Assembly: GCA_009778355.1 (NCBI GenBank)
Contig: WRJY01000336.1
Span: forward strand, 1 to 39,951
DNA length: 39,951 bases
Reading direction: 5' to 3'
Origin: Desulfovibrionaceae bacterium
Lineage (GTDB): Bacteria > Pseudomonadota > Gammaproteobacteria > Burkholderiales > Burkholderiaceae_C
The notes beneath the pieces were generated by a model that made no database searches, had not been told where the DNA came from, and saw only the letters and a program-made list of their open reading frames with translations. Of the stretch, positions 17,703 through 26,271 are shown piece by piece (position 1 is the first letter of the stretch; each line of letters begins with the position of its first letter). A program made the translations under genes and the position numbers.

Positions 17703-19031
17703 ATGCGCATCCTTGTCTTTGTCCTCGTGCAAGCCGTGCCCGGCCTGCTGGGCTGGCTGTGGCAAGGCTGGCCTGGCGCGGCGGCGGGCGTGGCCGGCGG
17801 TTCGGTTGCGCTGCTGGCGCTGGATGCATGGCATGGCCGCCGTTTCATGCGGTGGCTGCGCGCGCCTGAATCCAGCCCGCCGCCGGCGCTGCGCGGCCTG
17901 TGGCGTGAAGCCGCTCACCGCGTCGCGCGGGCGCTGCGCGAAGAGCGCGAACGCGGGCGCGAAAGCGCCCGGCGGCTGGACGATTTCCTGGCCGCCATCC
18001 AGGCCTCGCCCGACGGCGTGATCCTGCTCGACGCCGAGGGCCGCATCGAGTGGTGCAACGGCATGGCGAGCCGGCATTTGGGCATCGACCCGCGTCGCGA
18101 CCTGTTGCAGCACATTGGCAACCTGGTGCGCGATCCGGCCTTCGCCGCACATCTGGCGGGGCGCGACGGCACCGCGGAAGTCGCGCTCGCCGGACGCGAC
18201 CACACCCCGGCGCAGCCGGTGCGGCTGTCGGTGCAGATGCATCCTTATGGCGCGGGCCATCGGCTCATGCTCTCGCGCGATGTCACGGCGCTGGTCCAGT
18301 CCGACGCCATGCGGCGCAACTTCGTCGCCAACGTGTCGCACGAGTTGCGCACGCCGCTCACGGTGCTGGCCGGTTTCGTCGAGACCATGCAGTCGCTGCC
18401 GCTGGCCGAAGACGAACGCGCCCGCTACTTGGACTTGATGGCCGGGCAGTCGGCGCGCATGAAGGCGCTGATCGACGATCTGCTCACGCTCTCGCGGCTG
18501 GAAGGCAGCCCGCCGCCCGGCGCTGACCAGGCTGATCTGCCCGCCCTGATGGCGCAGTGCGAGGCCGAGGCGCGCGCTCTCTCGAACCTGCTGCATCCGT
18601 CCGCGGAGCCGGCGCAGCGCCTGCGCTTTGCCGAACTGCCCGGCTTCGCCCTGACGGGCGCGGCCCATGAGCTGCGCAGCGCCATCTCCAACCTGGTCAA
18701 CAACGCCGTGCGCTACACCCCCGCTGGCGGCGCCATCGACGTGGCCTGGCAGCGCCTGCCCGATGGCGGCGCCCGGCTGTCAGTGGCCGACACCGGCCCC
18801 GGCATCGCGCCCGAACACCTGTCGCGGCTGAGCGAGCGTTTTTACCGCGTCGATCACAGCCGCGCGCGCGCCTCGGGCGGCACCGGCCTGGGCCTGGCCA
18901 TCGTCAAGCACGTGGCGCAGCGCCACGGCGGCGAACTCCAGATCAGCAGCGTCCTCGGTCACGGTTCGTGCTTCGCGCTGGCGCTTCCGGCGCAGCGGGT
19001 GCGGGAGCTGAACGCGGCGACGGCCCCTTGA
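17703..19031 (+). CDS. phoR: Phosphate regulon sensor histidine kinase PhoR
   Basis: 442 aa. Two short hydrophobic segments at the N-terminus (about residues 2-20 and 24-42) anchor it in the membrane, with little periplasmic sequence, as is usual for PhoR. A PAS domain (about 88-200) is followed by the HisKA motif with H214 (NVSHELRTPL). The ATPase domain follows (NLVNNAVRYTP, DTGPGIAPEHL, GGTGLGLAIVKH). It phosphorylates PhoB under phosphate limitation. The ATG at 17703 is preferred; a TTG two codons upstream is possible. Its 3' end is overlapped in antisense by the small feo-linked gene. Confidence 0.93.
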   Translation: MRILVFVLVQAVPGLLGWLWQGWPGAAAGVAGGSVALLALDAWHGRRFMRWLRAPESSPPPALRGLWREAAHRVARALREERERGRESARRLDDFLAAIQASPDGVILLDAEGRIEWCNGMASRHLGIDPRRDLLQHIGNLVRDPAFAAHLAGRDGTAEVALAGRDHTPAQPVRLSVQMHPYGAGHRLMLSRDVTALVQSDAMRRNFVANVSHELRTPLTVLAGFVETMQSLPLAEDERARYLDLMAGQSARMKALIDDLLTLSRLEGSPPPGADQADLPALMAQCEAEARALSNLLHPSAEPAQRLRFAELPGFALTGAAHELRSAISNLVNNAVRYTPAGGAIDVAWQRLPDGGARLSVADTGPGIAPEHLSRLSERFYRVDHSRARASGGTGLGLAIVKHVAQRHGGELQISSVLGHGSCFALALPAQRVRELNAATAP

Positions 19032-19209
19032 TGCCGTCTGACCCGCACTGGCCGCATTCGTCGCAGGCGTGGCAGTTGCCAATGTTGGCCGCGCGCGCGC
19101 CCAGGCCCAGCCGGGCGGCGGCGCGGCGGCGCCAGCGCGCGGGCATGAAGTGCCAGGCCGCGAACGCCAGCGCGGCCAGCACGATCAGGGCGACGGCGAT
19201 TTCCTGCAT
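18943..19209 (-). CDS. Small Cys-rich membrane protein linked to FeoB (DUF6587-like)
   Basis: 88 aa. One membrane helix at the N-terminus (EIAVALIVLAALAFAAWHF), a basic segment (MPARWRRRAAARLG), then a cysteine cluster CHACDECGQC and a Pro/Ala-rich tail. Small single-span proteins with Cys clusters are often found just after feoB (FeoB-associated Cys-rich membrane proteins, DUF6587-like); the family name here is from memory. It begins 5 bp after the feoB stop, so it is the third gene of a feoA-feoB-x operon. Its last 89 bp lie antisense to the end of phoR. Confidence 0.7.
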   Translation of the reverse strand: MQEIAVALIVLAALAFAAWHFMPARWRRRAAARLGLGARAANIGNCHACDECGQCGSDGIKGPSPRSAPAPAAPEAPARSTNRDRGRC

Positions 19210-19214
19210 GAGCC

Positions 19215-21272
19215 TCACCCCGCGCCCAGCGCCAGCGCCGCGCGGTACGTGACGAAAGCCGCCAGGTAGGCCAGCCCGAACAACTGCGCCAGCATGACCA
19301 GCGGAGTGCGCCAGCCGCCTGTTTCGCGCTTGACGGCGACCAGGGTGGACACGCATTGCGGCGCGAACACGTACCAGGCCAGCAGCGCCAGCGCGGTGGC
19401 CAGGCTCCAGCTTTGCGCCAGCAGCGGTTCGAGTTGCCGCGCCACGTCGTCGCCGCTGGCCGACAGCGCGTACACCGTGCCCAAAGCGCCCACCGCCACT
19501 TCGCGCGCGGCCATGCCGGGCACCAGGGCGATGGCGATTTGCCAGTTGAAGCCCACCGGGGCCAGCAGTTTTTGCAGCGCCAACCCGATCTGCCCGGCCC
19601 AACTGTGCAAGATGGCCGGCCCGGCGGCGCCCGGCGGCGGGGCGGGGTAGCTGGAGAGGAACCACAGCAGCACCATCACCGCCAGAATGATGCCGCCCAC
19701 CCGCCGCAAAAAAATGCGCGCCCGCTCCCACAGCCCGAAAGCCAGTTGGCGCGGGCTGGGCCAGCGGTAGGCCGGCAGTTCCATGATGAGCGGCGTGGGC
19801 TGCGCGCCCTGACTGGCGTTGCCCAGCCGGTAGCTCCAGGCCAGGCCGAGCGCGCTCAGAATGCCCGCCAAATACAGTGCGAACAGCACCAGCCCTTGCA
19901 GATTGAACCAGCCGGCCACCGCGCGGTTGGGAATGAAGGCGGCGATCAGCAGCGCATACACCGGCAGCCGGGCCGAGCAGGTCATCAGCGGCGCGATCAT
20001 GATGGTGACCAGCCGGTCGCGCCAGTGCGTGATGGTGCGCGTGGCCATGATGCCTGGCACCGCGCAGGCAAAGCTCGACAGCAGCGGAATGAACGAGCGC
20101 CCCGACAGCCCCACGCGGCCCATCACCCGGTCCAGCAAAAAGGCGGCGCGCGGCAGGTAGCCGGAGTCTTCCAGCGCCAGGATGAACAGAAACAGAATCA
20201 GAATCTGCGGCAAGAACACCAGCACGCTGCCCACGCCGGCAACGATGCCGTCGGCCAGCAGGCTGCGCAGCGGCCCTTCGGCCATGTGCGCGTGAACGAA
20301 TGCGGCGGCGCCCTTCATGCCGCTTTCGATCCAGCCGGCGGGCACGGCGGCCCAACTGAACACGGCCTGAAACATCAAAAACAGCAGCGCCGCCAGAATC
20401 GCCATGCCCCACAGCGGGTGCAGCAGCACGCGGTCGATGGCGTCGTCGCGCGCCAGCGGCTGCTCGGGCGCCTGCACGGCTTCGCGCACGATGCGCTGCA
20501 CTTCGTGGTGGGCCAGCATCACTTCCTGCACGCCGGGCGGCTGGCTGGCGGCGGCGGCGCTGCGCTGAACCAGCGGCGGGCGGCGCGCGTCCAGCGCCGC
20601 CACCAGCGCCCTGGCGCCGCCGGCCTGCACGCCCACCGTCGGCACCACCGGCGCGCCCAGCAGCGCGGCCAGGCGTTCGGTGTCGATGCGGATGCCCAGC
20701 CGCTCGGCCATGTCGCTCATGTTCAGCGCCACCAGCATCGGAATGCCCAGCCGCCGCGCTTCCAGCACCAGACGCAGGTTCAGGCGCAGCTTGGTGGCAT
20801 CGACCACGCACACCAGCAGGTCGGGCAGCGCCTCGCCGGCGCGCTGGCCGGTAACCACGTCGCGGGTGATTTCCTCGTCCAGCGACAGCGCGTTCAGGCT
20901 GTACGCGCCGGGCAAATCCAGCACCACGGCATCGCGCCCGCTGGGCAGATGCAGGCGGCCTTCCTTGCGCTCCACCGTGACGCCGGCATAGTTGGCCACC
21001 TTCTGGCGGCTGCCGGTCAGCAGGTTGAACAACGCCGTCTTGCCGCAGTTGGGGTTGCCCAGCAGCGCCACGCGCAAGGGGCGAGTGGCCTGGGGGCTGC
21101 CGGCAACGGGGCGCGGCGGCGGCTCCCCCGCTGGGAGTTGAGCGTTGAGCGTTGAGCGTTGAGCGTGGTCCGGGTCAGGACGCTGAACGCTGAACGCTGA
21201 ACGCTGAACGCTGAACGCTGAACGCTGAACGCTGAACGCTGAACGCTGAACGCTTTTTTGCGGGGCGGTCAT
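19215..21272 (-). CDS. feoB: Ferrous iron transporter FeoB with repeat-encoded N-terminal extension
   Basis: 685 aa. The G domain has G1 GNPNCGKT (residues 72-79), G3 DLPGAYSL and G4 NMSD, followed by a helical linker. A multi-span membrane domain follows with two gate regions, including LLSSFACAVPGIMATRTI and GMAAREVAVGALGT. It imports Fe(II). The ATG overlaps the feoA stop by 4 bp, which makes this start firm. Unusually, G1 begins some 60 residues later than in typical FeoB. The extension is encoded by heptanucleotide repeats: residues 7-31 read as SVQRSAF units and residues 37-46 come from a second tract. Gain or loss of one unit would shift the frame. Confidence 0.93.
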   Translation of the reverse strand: MTAPQKSVQRSAFSVQRSAFSVQRSAFSVQRPDPDHAQRSTLNAQLPAGEPPPRPVAGSPQATRPLRVALLGNPNCGKTALFNLLTGSRQKVANYAGVTVERKEGRLHLPSGRDAVVLDLPGAYSLNALSLDEEITRDVVTGQRAGEALPDLLVCVVDATKLRLNLRLVLEARRLGIPMLVALNMSDMAERLGIRIDTERLAALLGAPVVPTVGVQAGGARALVAALDARRPPLVQRSAAAASQPPGVQEVMLAHHEVQRIVREAVQAPEQPLARDDAIDRVLLHPLWGMAILAALLFLMFQAVFSWAAVPAGWIESGMKGAAAFVHAHMAEGPLRSLLADGIVAGVGSVLVFLPQILILFLFILALEDSGYLPRAAFLLDRVMGRVGLSGRSFIPLLSSFACAVPGIMATRTITHWRDRLVTIMIAPLMTCSARLPVYALLIAAFIPNRAVAGWFNLQGLVLFALYLAGILSALGLAWSYRLGNASQGAQPTPLIMELPAYRWPSPRQLAFGLWERARIFLRRVGGIILAVMVLLWFLSSYPAPPPGAAGPAILHSWAGQIGLALQKLLAPVGFNWQIAIALVPGMAAREVAVGALGTVYALSASGDDVARQLEPLLAQSWSLATALALLAWYVFAPQCVSTLVAVKRETGGWRTPLVMLAQLFGLAYLAAFVTYRAALALGAG
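21137..21164. repeat. Heptanucleotide tandem repeat (GTTGAGC)4 in feoB
   Basis: Four perfect copies of GTTGAGC (plus strand) plus two further bases lie inside the feoB coding region, encoding residues around 37-46. The unit differs by one base from the reverse-complement class of the neighbouring CGCTGAA tract, indicating a shared repeat family (GTTxAGC). Confidence 0.95.
21181..21254. repeat. Heptanucleotide tandem repeat (CGCTGAA)10.6 in feoB
   Basis: Ten perfect copies of CGCTGAA followed by CGCT, then a T6 run, all within the first 31 codons of feoB. Because 7 is not a multiple of 3, each slipped unit changes the downstream reading frame. The current copy number leaves feoB open. Confidence 0.97.
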
Positions 21273-21592
21273 GCGGTTTCTCCGCCCTCGCCTTCGGGCT
21301 GCACCCGCACCAGTTCGGCCTCGCGCCGGCGCAACGCGAAAGTGGACTGCCCGCCCAGCCGCACCGCCACCGGTTCGCGCCCGCCAGCGGCGCGGGCCAC
21401 GACGCGCACCGTTTCGCCGGGCAGAAAGCCGATTTCGATCAACCGCAGCAGCACTTCGTGCTCGCCTTCGTCTTGGGGCGCGCCCAGTCTGACGATGGTT
21501 GCGCGCGCGCCCTGGCGCAGCGCGTTCAACGGCAGCGCGTCAACGGCATCGAGCACGCTGCCCGAAAGGAATGGAGCGGAAGCGGCGATCAT
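21269..21592 (-). CDS. feoA: FeoA family ferrous iron transport protein
   Basis: A small SH3-like FeoA protein: LPLNALRQGARATIVRLG, then RLIEIGFLPGETVRVVARAAGG and the C-terminal VAVRLGGQSTFALRRREAELV. FeoA assists FeoB at the cytoplasmic face. The start is uncertain. ATG at 21590-21592 (107 aa) is given here. A longer ATG at 21608-21610 lies inside the TATAAT hexamer and Fur palindrome, so it is unlikely to be transcribed. A GTG at 21554-21556 would start nearer the conserved domain. The stop overlaps feoB by 4 bp. Confidence 0.88.
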   Translation of the reverse strand: MIAASAPFLSGSVLDAVDALPLNALRQGARATIVRLGAPQDEGEHEVLLRLIEIGFLPGETVRVVARAAGGREPVAVRLGGQSTFALRRREAELVRVQPEGEGGETA

Positions 21593-21613
21593 AATGAGAG
21601 TAGTTCTCATTAT
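21591..21613 (-). promoter_or_regulatory. Fur box overlapping the feoA promoter
   Basis: ATAATGAGA (21591-21599) and its exact reverse complement TCTCATTAT (21605-21613) flank a 5-bp centre, matching the AT-rich palindrome bound by Fur. It sits over the start of feoAB, so iron-replete repression of ferrous-iron uptake is expected. Confidence 0.75.
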
Positions 21614-21614
21614 A
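21609..21614 (-). promoter_or_regulatory. Perfect -10 hexamer of the feoA promoter
   Basis: On the minus strand this reads TATAAT, one end of it inside the Fur palindrome. No good -35 was found 16-18 bp upstream. Transcription would begin near 21602. Confidence 0.5.
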
Positions 21615-21651
21615 AATCACCACGGCGCCGCATCGCGTCAGAATGGCGGGC

Positions 21652-22719
<1,068 letters not shown>

Positions 22720-22759
22720 AGTGCCAGCACGAGCGATGGGCCGGGAGATAATTGCGGCC

Positions 22760-22848
22760 ATGCGCATCCGCTGTATCCAGATGCAGGGCGCGGCTTGACC
22801 GGCCCGGCGCGAATGCAGGTTTGCCCGGCGTTTTCGATAACCCCTGAC
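22760..22848 (+). pseudogene. Probable dapF relic (5' stub, possible 3' stub)
   Basis: An ATG at 22760 opens a frame reading MRIRCIQMQGA before a stop at 22796-22798. This closely resembles the start of diaminopimelate epimerase in related bacteria (MRIRFTKMQGAGNDF, from memory). From 22795 a shifted frame reads LTGPA followed by divergent residues, which could be the degraded C-terminus. DapF commonly precedes DUF484, exactly the gene that follows. This suggests an internal deletion; the 3' part is much less certain than the 5' part. Confidence 0.4.
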
Positions 22849-22876
22849 CCCGGCCCGCGCGAGCGGCATCGATCCC

Positions 22877-23551
22877 ATGCAACCGCCCTCCCCCATCACC
22901 GAAGAAGACATCGCCCAGTTCCTGATTCTGACGCCGGACTTCTTCGAACGCCATGCCAGCCTGCTGGCCGCCGTGCAGCTCACCAGCCCGCACGGCGGGC
23001 GCACCGTCAGCCTGCAAGAGCGCCAGGCCGAAATGCTGCGCGACAAGATCAAGCTGCTGGAGCAGCGCCTGATGGAGCTGATGCGCCACGGCAACGAGAA
23101 TATGCTGATCGCCGACAAGCTGCTGCGCTGGGCGTGCCAGATGTTCCTGGTGGCGCGGCCCGTCGATTTGCCCGCGGTGCTGGCCAGCGAAATCAAAAGC
23201 CAGTTCAACGTGCCGCAGGCGGCGCTGAAAATCTGGGACGTGGCCGAGGTGTACGCGAACCAGCCGTTCGCCCAGGGCGCCAGCGACGACGTGCGCAGCC
23301 TGGCCGGTTCGCTGGCCACGCCGTACTGCGGCGTCAACGCCGGCTTCGACGCCGTGCAGTGGCTCGACGAGCCGCAGTCCGTCGCCTCGCTGGCGCTGAT
23401 CCCCCTGCGCGCCAACGCCGCCGCGCCCGCCTTCGGCCTGCTGATCGTGGCCTCGCCCGACAGCCAGCGCTACCAGGCCGGCATGGCGACCGATTTTCTG
23501 GAGCGCATCGGCGAGCTGGCCAGCGCGGCGCTGTCGCGCCTGAGGGATTGA
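22877..23551 (+). CDS. DUF484 family protein
   Basis: 224 aa cytosolic protein with the DUF484 opening ITEEDIAQFLILTPDFFERH, a helical segment containing SLQERQAEMLRDKIKLLEQRL, and a GAF-like C-terminal half (about 95-220). Its function is not established; in many proteobacteria it lies between dapF and xerC. Here the dapF partner appears lost and a metabolic gene separates it from xerC. The next gene starts 8 bp after the stop. Confidence 0.88.
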   Translation: MQPPSPITEEDIAQFLILTPDFFERHASLLAAVQLTSPHGGRTVSLQERQAEMLRDKIKLLEQRLMELMRHGNENMLIADKLLRWACQMFLVARPVDLPAVLASEIKSQFNVPQAALKIWDVAEVYANQPFAQGASDDVRSLAGSLATPYCGVNAGFDAVQWLDEPQSVASLALIPLRANAAAPAFGLLIVASPDSQRYQAGMATDFLERIGELASAALSRLRD

Positions 23552-23558
23552 CGCATTC

Positions 23559-24986
23559 ATGAACGGCATCGCATCCCTTGCCCCGCTCGATGACGAGCAG
23601 CACACCATCCGCAACCGCACGTTCGACGAAATCGCCGTCGGCGATGAGGTCACGCTCCAGCGCACGCTGACCGAGGCCGACATCCAGTTGTTCGCCACGT
23701 TGTCGGGCGACGTGAACCCGCAGCACCTCGACCCGGCATTCGCCAACTCGACGCGCTTTCGCGGCGTCATCGCGCACGGCATGTGGGGCGCGGGGCTGAT
23801 CTCCGCCGTGCTCGGCACGCGCCTGCCCGGCCCGGGCACGGTTTACCTCAGCCAGACCCTGAAGTTTCGCGCTCCGGTGCGCATCGGCGACACCATCACC
23901 ACCCGCGTCGTGGTGAGCGCGCGCGACGAGCAAAAAAAACGCCTCTCCATCGACTGCTCGTGCATCAACCAGGACGGCGTCACCGTCATCGAGGGCGAGG
24001 CCCAGGTGCTCGCGCCCACCGAACGCATCGAACGCCCGCGCGCCACGCTGCCCGAAGTGCGCCTGATCGACCGCTCCGGCAAGACCTTGCTCGACCTGGC
24101 GCGCCCGCTCGGCCCGATCCGCGCCGCCATCGTGCACCCCTGCGACGCACCCAGCCTGCGCGCGCTGCTCGACGCTAGGCAAGCCGGCCTGATCGAGCCG
24201 CTGATCATCGCCCCGCGCGCCAAAATCGAAGCCATCGCCAGCGCGGCGGGCCTGAACATCGCCGGCATCCAGATCGAGGACGTCTCGCACAGCCACGCCG
24301 CCGCCGCGCGCGCCGTCCACCTGGCCGGCAGCGGCAAGGCCGATGTCCTGATAAAAGGCAGCCTGCACACCGACGAGCTGATGACCGCCATCGTCGCCCA
24401 CGACTCGCCGCTGCGCACCGCGCGCCGCATGTCGCACTGCTGCCTGATCCATACGCCGGCCTACCCGCAGCCGTTCATCATCACCGACGCCGCCATCAAC
24501 GTCGCGCCGACGCTGGAAGAAAAAGCCGACATCGTGCGCAACGCCATCGAACTGGCGCAAATCATCGGCGTCGCCGAGCCGCGCGTGGCGATCCTCGCCG
24601 CCGTCGAAACCGTCAACCCGCGCATGACCGCCACGCTCGATGCCGCCGCGCTGTGCAAAATGGCCGACCGCGGCCAGATCAGCGGCGGCATACTCGACGG
24701 CCCACTGGCGCTCGACAACGCCATCTCGGCAGCCGCCGCGCGCCTCAAGGGCATCGAATCGCCGGTTGCCGGCCATGCCGACGTGCTGATCGCGCCCGAT
24801 CTCGAAAGCGGCACCATGCTTGCCAGACAGCTCGAATACCTCGGCGACGCCTCCAGCGCCGGCATCGTCATGGGCGCGCGCGTGCCCGTCATCCTGCCCG
24901 GCCGCGCCGATTCGCACGAAACCCGTCTCGCCTCCTGCGCCCTCGCCGCGCTGGTCGCGCACCGCAAGCGCAAGGCGGCACCGTAA
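23559..24986 (+). CDS. Bifunctional MaoC-like hydratase / phosphate acetyl(butyryl)transferase
   Basis: 475 aa fusion. The N-terminal hot-dog domain (about 20-150) carries the hydratase motif SGDVNPQHLDPAFA with catalytic Asp and His. The C-terminal part (about 175-470) is a phosphotransacetylase: LIKGSLHTDELM, GILDGPLALDNAIS and DVLIAPDLESGTMLARQLEY. It could interconvert acyl-CoA and acyl-phosphate and hydrate enoyl-CoA. Such fusions usually sit next to an acetate or butyrate kinase; none is present here. It is inserted between DUF484 and xerC. Confidence 0.88.
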   Translation: MNGIASLAPLDDEQHTIRNRTFDEIAVGDEVTLQRTLTEADIQLFATLSGDVNPQHLDPAFANSTRFRGVIAHGMWGAGLISAVLGTRLPGPGTVYLSQTLKFRAPVRIGDTITTRVVVSARDEQKKRLSIDCSCINQDGVTVIEGEAQVLAPTERIERPRATLPEVRLIDRSGKTLLDLARPLGPIRAAIVHPCDAPSLRALLDARQAGLIEPLIIAPRAKIEAIASAAGLNIAGIQIEDVSHSHAAAARAVHLAGSGKADVLIKGSLHTDELMTAIVAHDSPLRTARRMSHCCLIHTPAYPQPFIITDAAINVAPTLEEKADIVRNAIELAQIIGVAEPRVAILAAVETVNPRMTATLDAAALCKMADRGQISGGILDGPLALDNAISAAAARLKGIESPVAGHADVLIAPDLESGTMLARQLEYLGDASSAGIVMGARVPVILPGRADSHETRLASCALAALVAHRKRKAAP

Positions 24987-25160
24987 CGCGCCAGCAGTTG
25001 CGCGTTGTGCGCCCTCCCCTGTTGTTCTGCAGGGGCGATAGCAGGGAAGGCAGCGCATCGTAAACCGCCATCACCAGTTCCCGGCCCAACCTTCCCAAAG
25101 CGCGGCAAGAAGCCGAGCAGCCCTTGCCATTTCATCATCATGTGCTACTATTTAGGTAGC
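24987..25160 (+). other. Intergenic region upstream of xerC
   Basis: 174 bp with no gene. The segment around 25072-25118 weakly resembles the left arm of the pst-pho inverted-repeat elements (CCGGCCC...AACCTTCCC...AAGAAGCC), possibly a decayed copy. A short direct repeat, TACTATTTAGGTAGC, lies just before the xerC ATG. Confidence 0.3.
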
Positions 25161-26147
25161 ATGACAGCCGCTGAACCCCTCGTCATCGACCCCGCCGGCG
25201 CAGCGCTGGTCGCGCGCTACCTGGAGCACGCGCGGGTCGAAAAGCGCCTGGCCGGGCGCACCGTCACGTTGTACGGGCTGGACCTGGACAGGCTGGCGCG
25301 CCTGGCCGCCACGGCGGGCGTGGCGCTGACCGCCGTGCAAAACCACCACGTGCGCCACTGGACGGCGCAGATGCGCGCCGGCGGGCGCAGCGGGCGCGGC
25401 ATCGCGCTCATTCTGTCGGGCTGGCGCGGCTTTTATGCCTGGCTGGGCCGGCAGGGGCTGATCGGGGCCAATCCGGTGCAGGACGTGCGGGCGCCGCGCC
25501 AGCCGCGTCCGTTGCCCAAGGCGCTGGGGGTGGACGAGGCGGTGCAACTGGCCGACCACGTGGCCGGGGCCGACAACCCCTGGCTGGACGCGCGCGATGC
25601 CGCCATGGTCGAGTTGTTCTACGGCTGCGGCCTGCGCGTGGGCGAGTTGATTGGCCTGAACATCGCGCCCAGCGCCGGCGCCCTGCTCGCCGGGCGCGGC
25701 TGGATCGACCTGGCTGCCGCCGAGGTGCAGGTGCAGGGCAAGGGCAGCAAGCGCCGCGCCGTGCCGCTGGGGCGGCAGGCGCTGGCCGCGCTGCGGCGCT
25801 GGCTGGCGCTGCGCGGCCAGGCGGCGGGCGCGGCAGCCGCAGGCAATGGCGATGCGGCGCAGGCGCTGTTCATCGGTCAGCGCGGCACGCGGCTGACGGC
25901 GCAGTCCATCTGGCAGCGCCTGCGGCGGCGCAGCCTGTGCGCCGGCCTGCCGACGCCAGTGCACCCGCACATGTTGCGCCATTCATACGCTAGCCACGTA
26001 TTGCAGTCCAGCGGCGATTTACGCGCGGTGCAGGAACTGCTGGGCCACGCCAGCATCGGTTCGACGCAGGTCTATACGCGGCTGGATTTTCAGCACCTGG
26101 CACAGACTTACGATGCCACTCATCCGCGGGCGCGGCGGGGAGGGTGA
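25161..26147 (+). CDS. xerC: Site-specific tyrosine recombinase XerC
   Basis: 328 aa. An N-terminal SAM-like core-binding domain (about 12-105) is followed by a catalytic domain with R159 (YGCGLRVGEL), a lysine in GKGSKRR, H270-x-x-R273 (HMLRHSYASHV), H296 (LLGHASIGSTQ) and nucleophile Y305. XerC with XerD resolves chromosome dimers at dif. The ATG at 25161 gives the usual N-terminus. Its location after DUF484 is the ancestral one, so it is not a phage integrase. Confidence 0.93.
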   Translation: MTAAEPLVIDPAGAALVARYLEHARVEKRLAGRTVTLYGLDLDRLARLAATAGVALTAVQNHHVRHWTAQMRAGGRSGRGIALILSGWRGFYAWLGRQGLIGANPVQDVRAPRQPRPLPKALGVDEAVQLADHVAGADNPWLDARDAAMVELFYGCGLRVGELIGLNIAPSAGALLAGRGWIDLAAAEVQVQGKGSKRRAVPLGRQALAALRRWLALRGQAAGAAAAGNGDAAQALFIGQRGTRLTAQSIWQRLRRRSLCAGLPTPVHPHMLRHSYASHVLQSSGDLRAVQELLGHASIGSTQVYTRLDFQHLAQTYDATHPRARRGG

Positions 26148-26271
26148 CTGCGCCTCGAGCCGCTGATGCGACTGGCGCAGGGCTGGCTTTGCGACCTTCG
26201 GTTTTTTGGCTTTGCGCGCGGGGCTAAACTGTGACGCTTTGCTGTCACCACGCTGCGGCGTTTTATCAACC

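Noticed and set aside
25161..26147. Tyrosine recombinase as a phage or island integrase
   Set aside because: Its length, motifs and place after DUF484 fit housekeeping XerC; no att site, tRNA or phage gene is near.
26229..26247. GTGAC/GTCAC inverted repeat before the CobW-like gene as a regulator site
   Set aside because: The arms are only 5 bp and do not match a Zur or Pho operator well enough.
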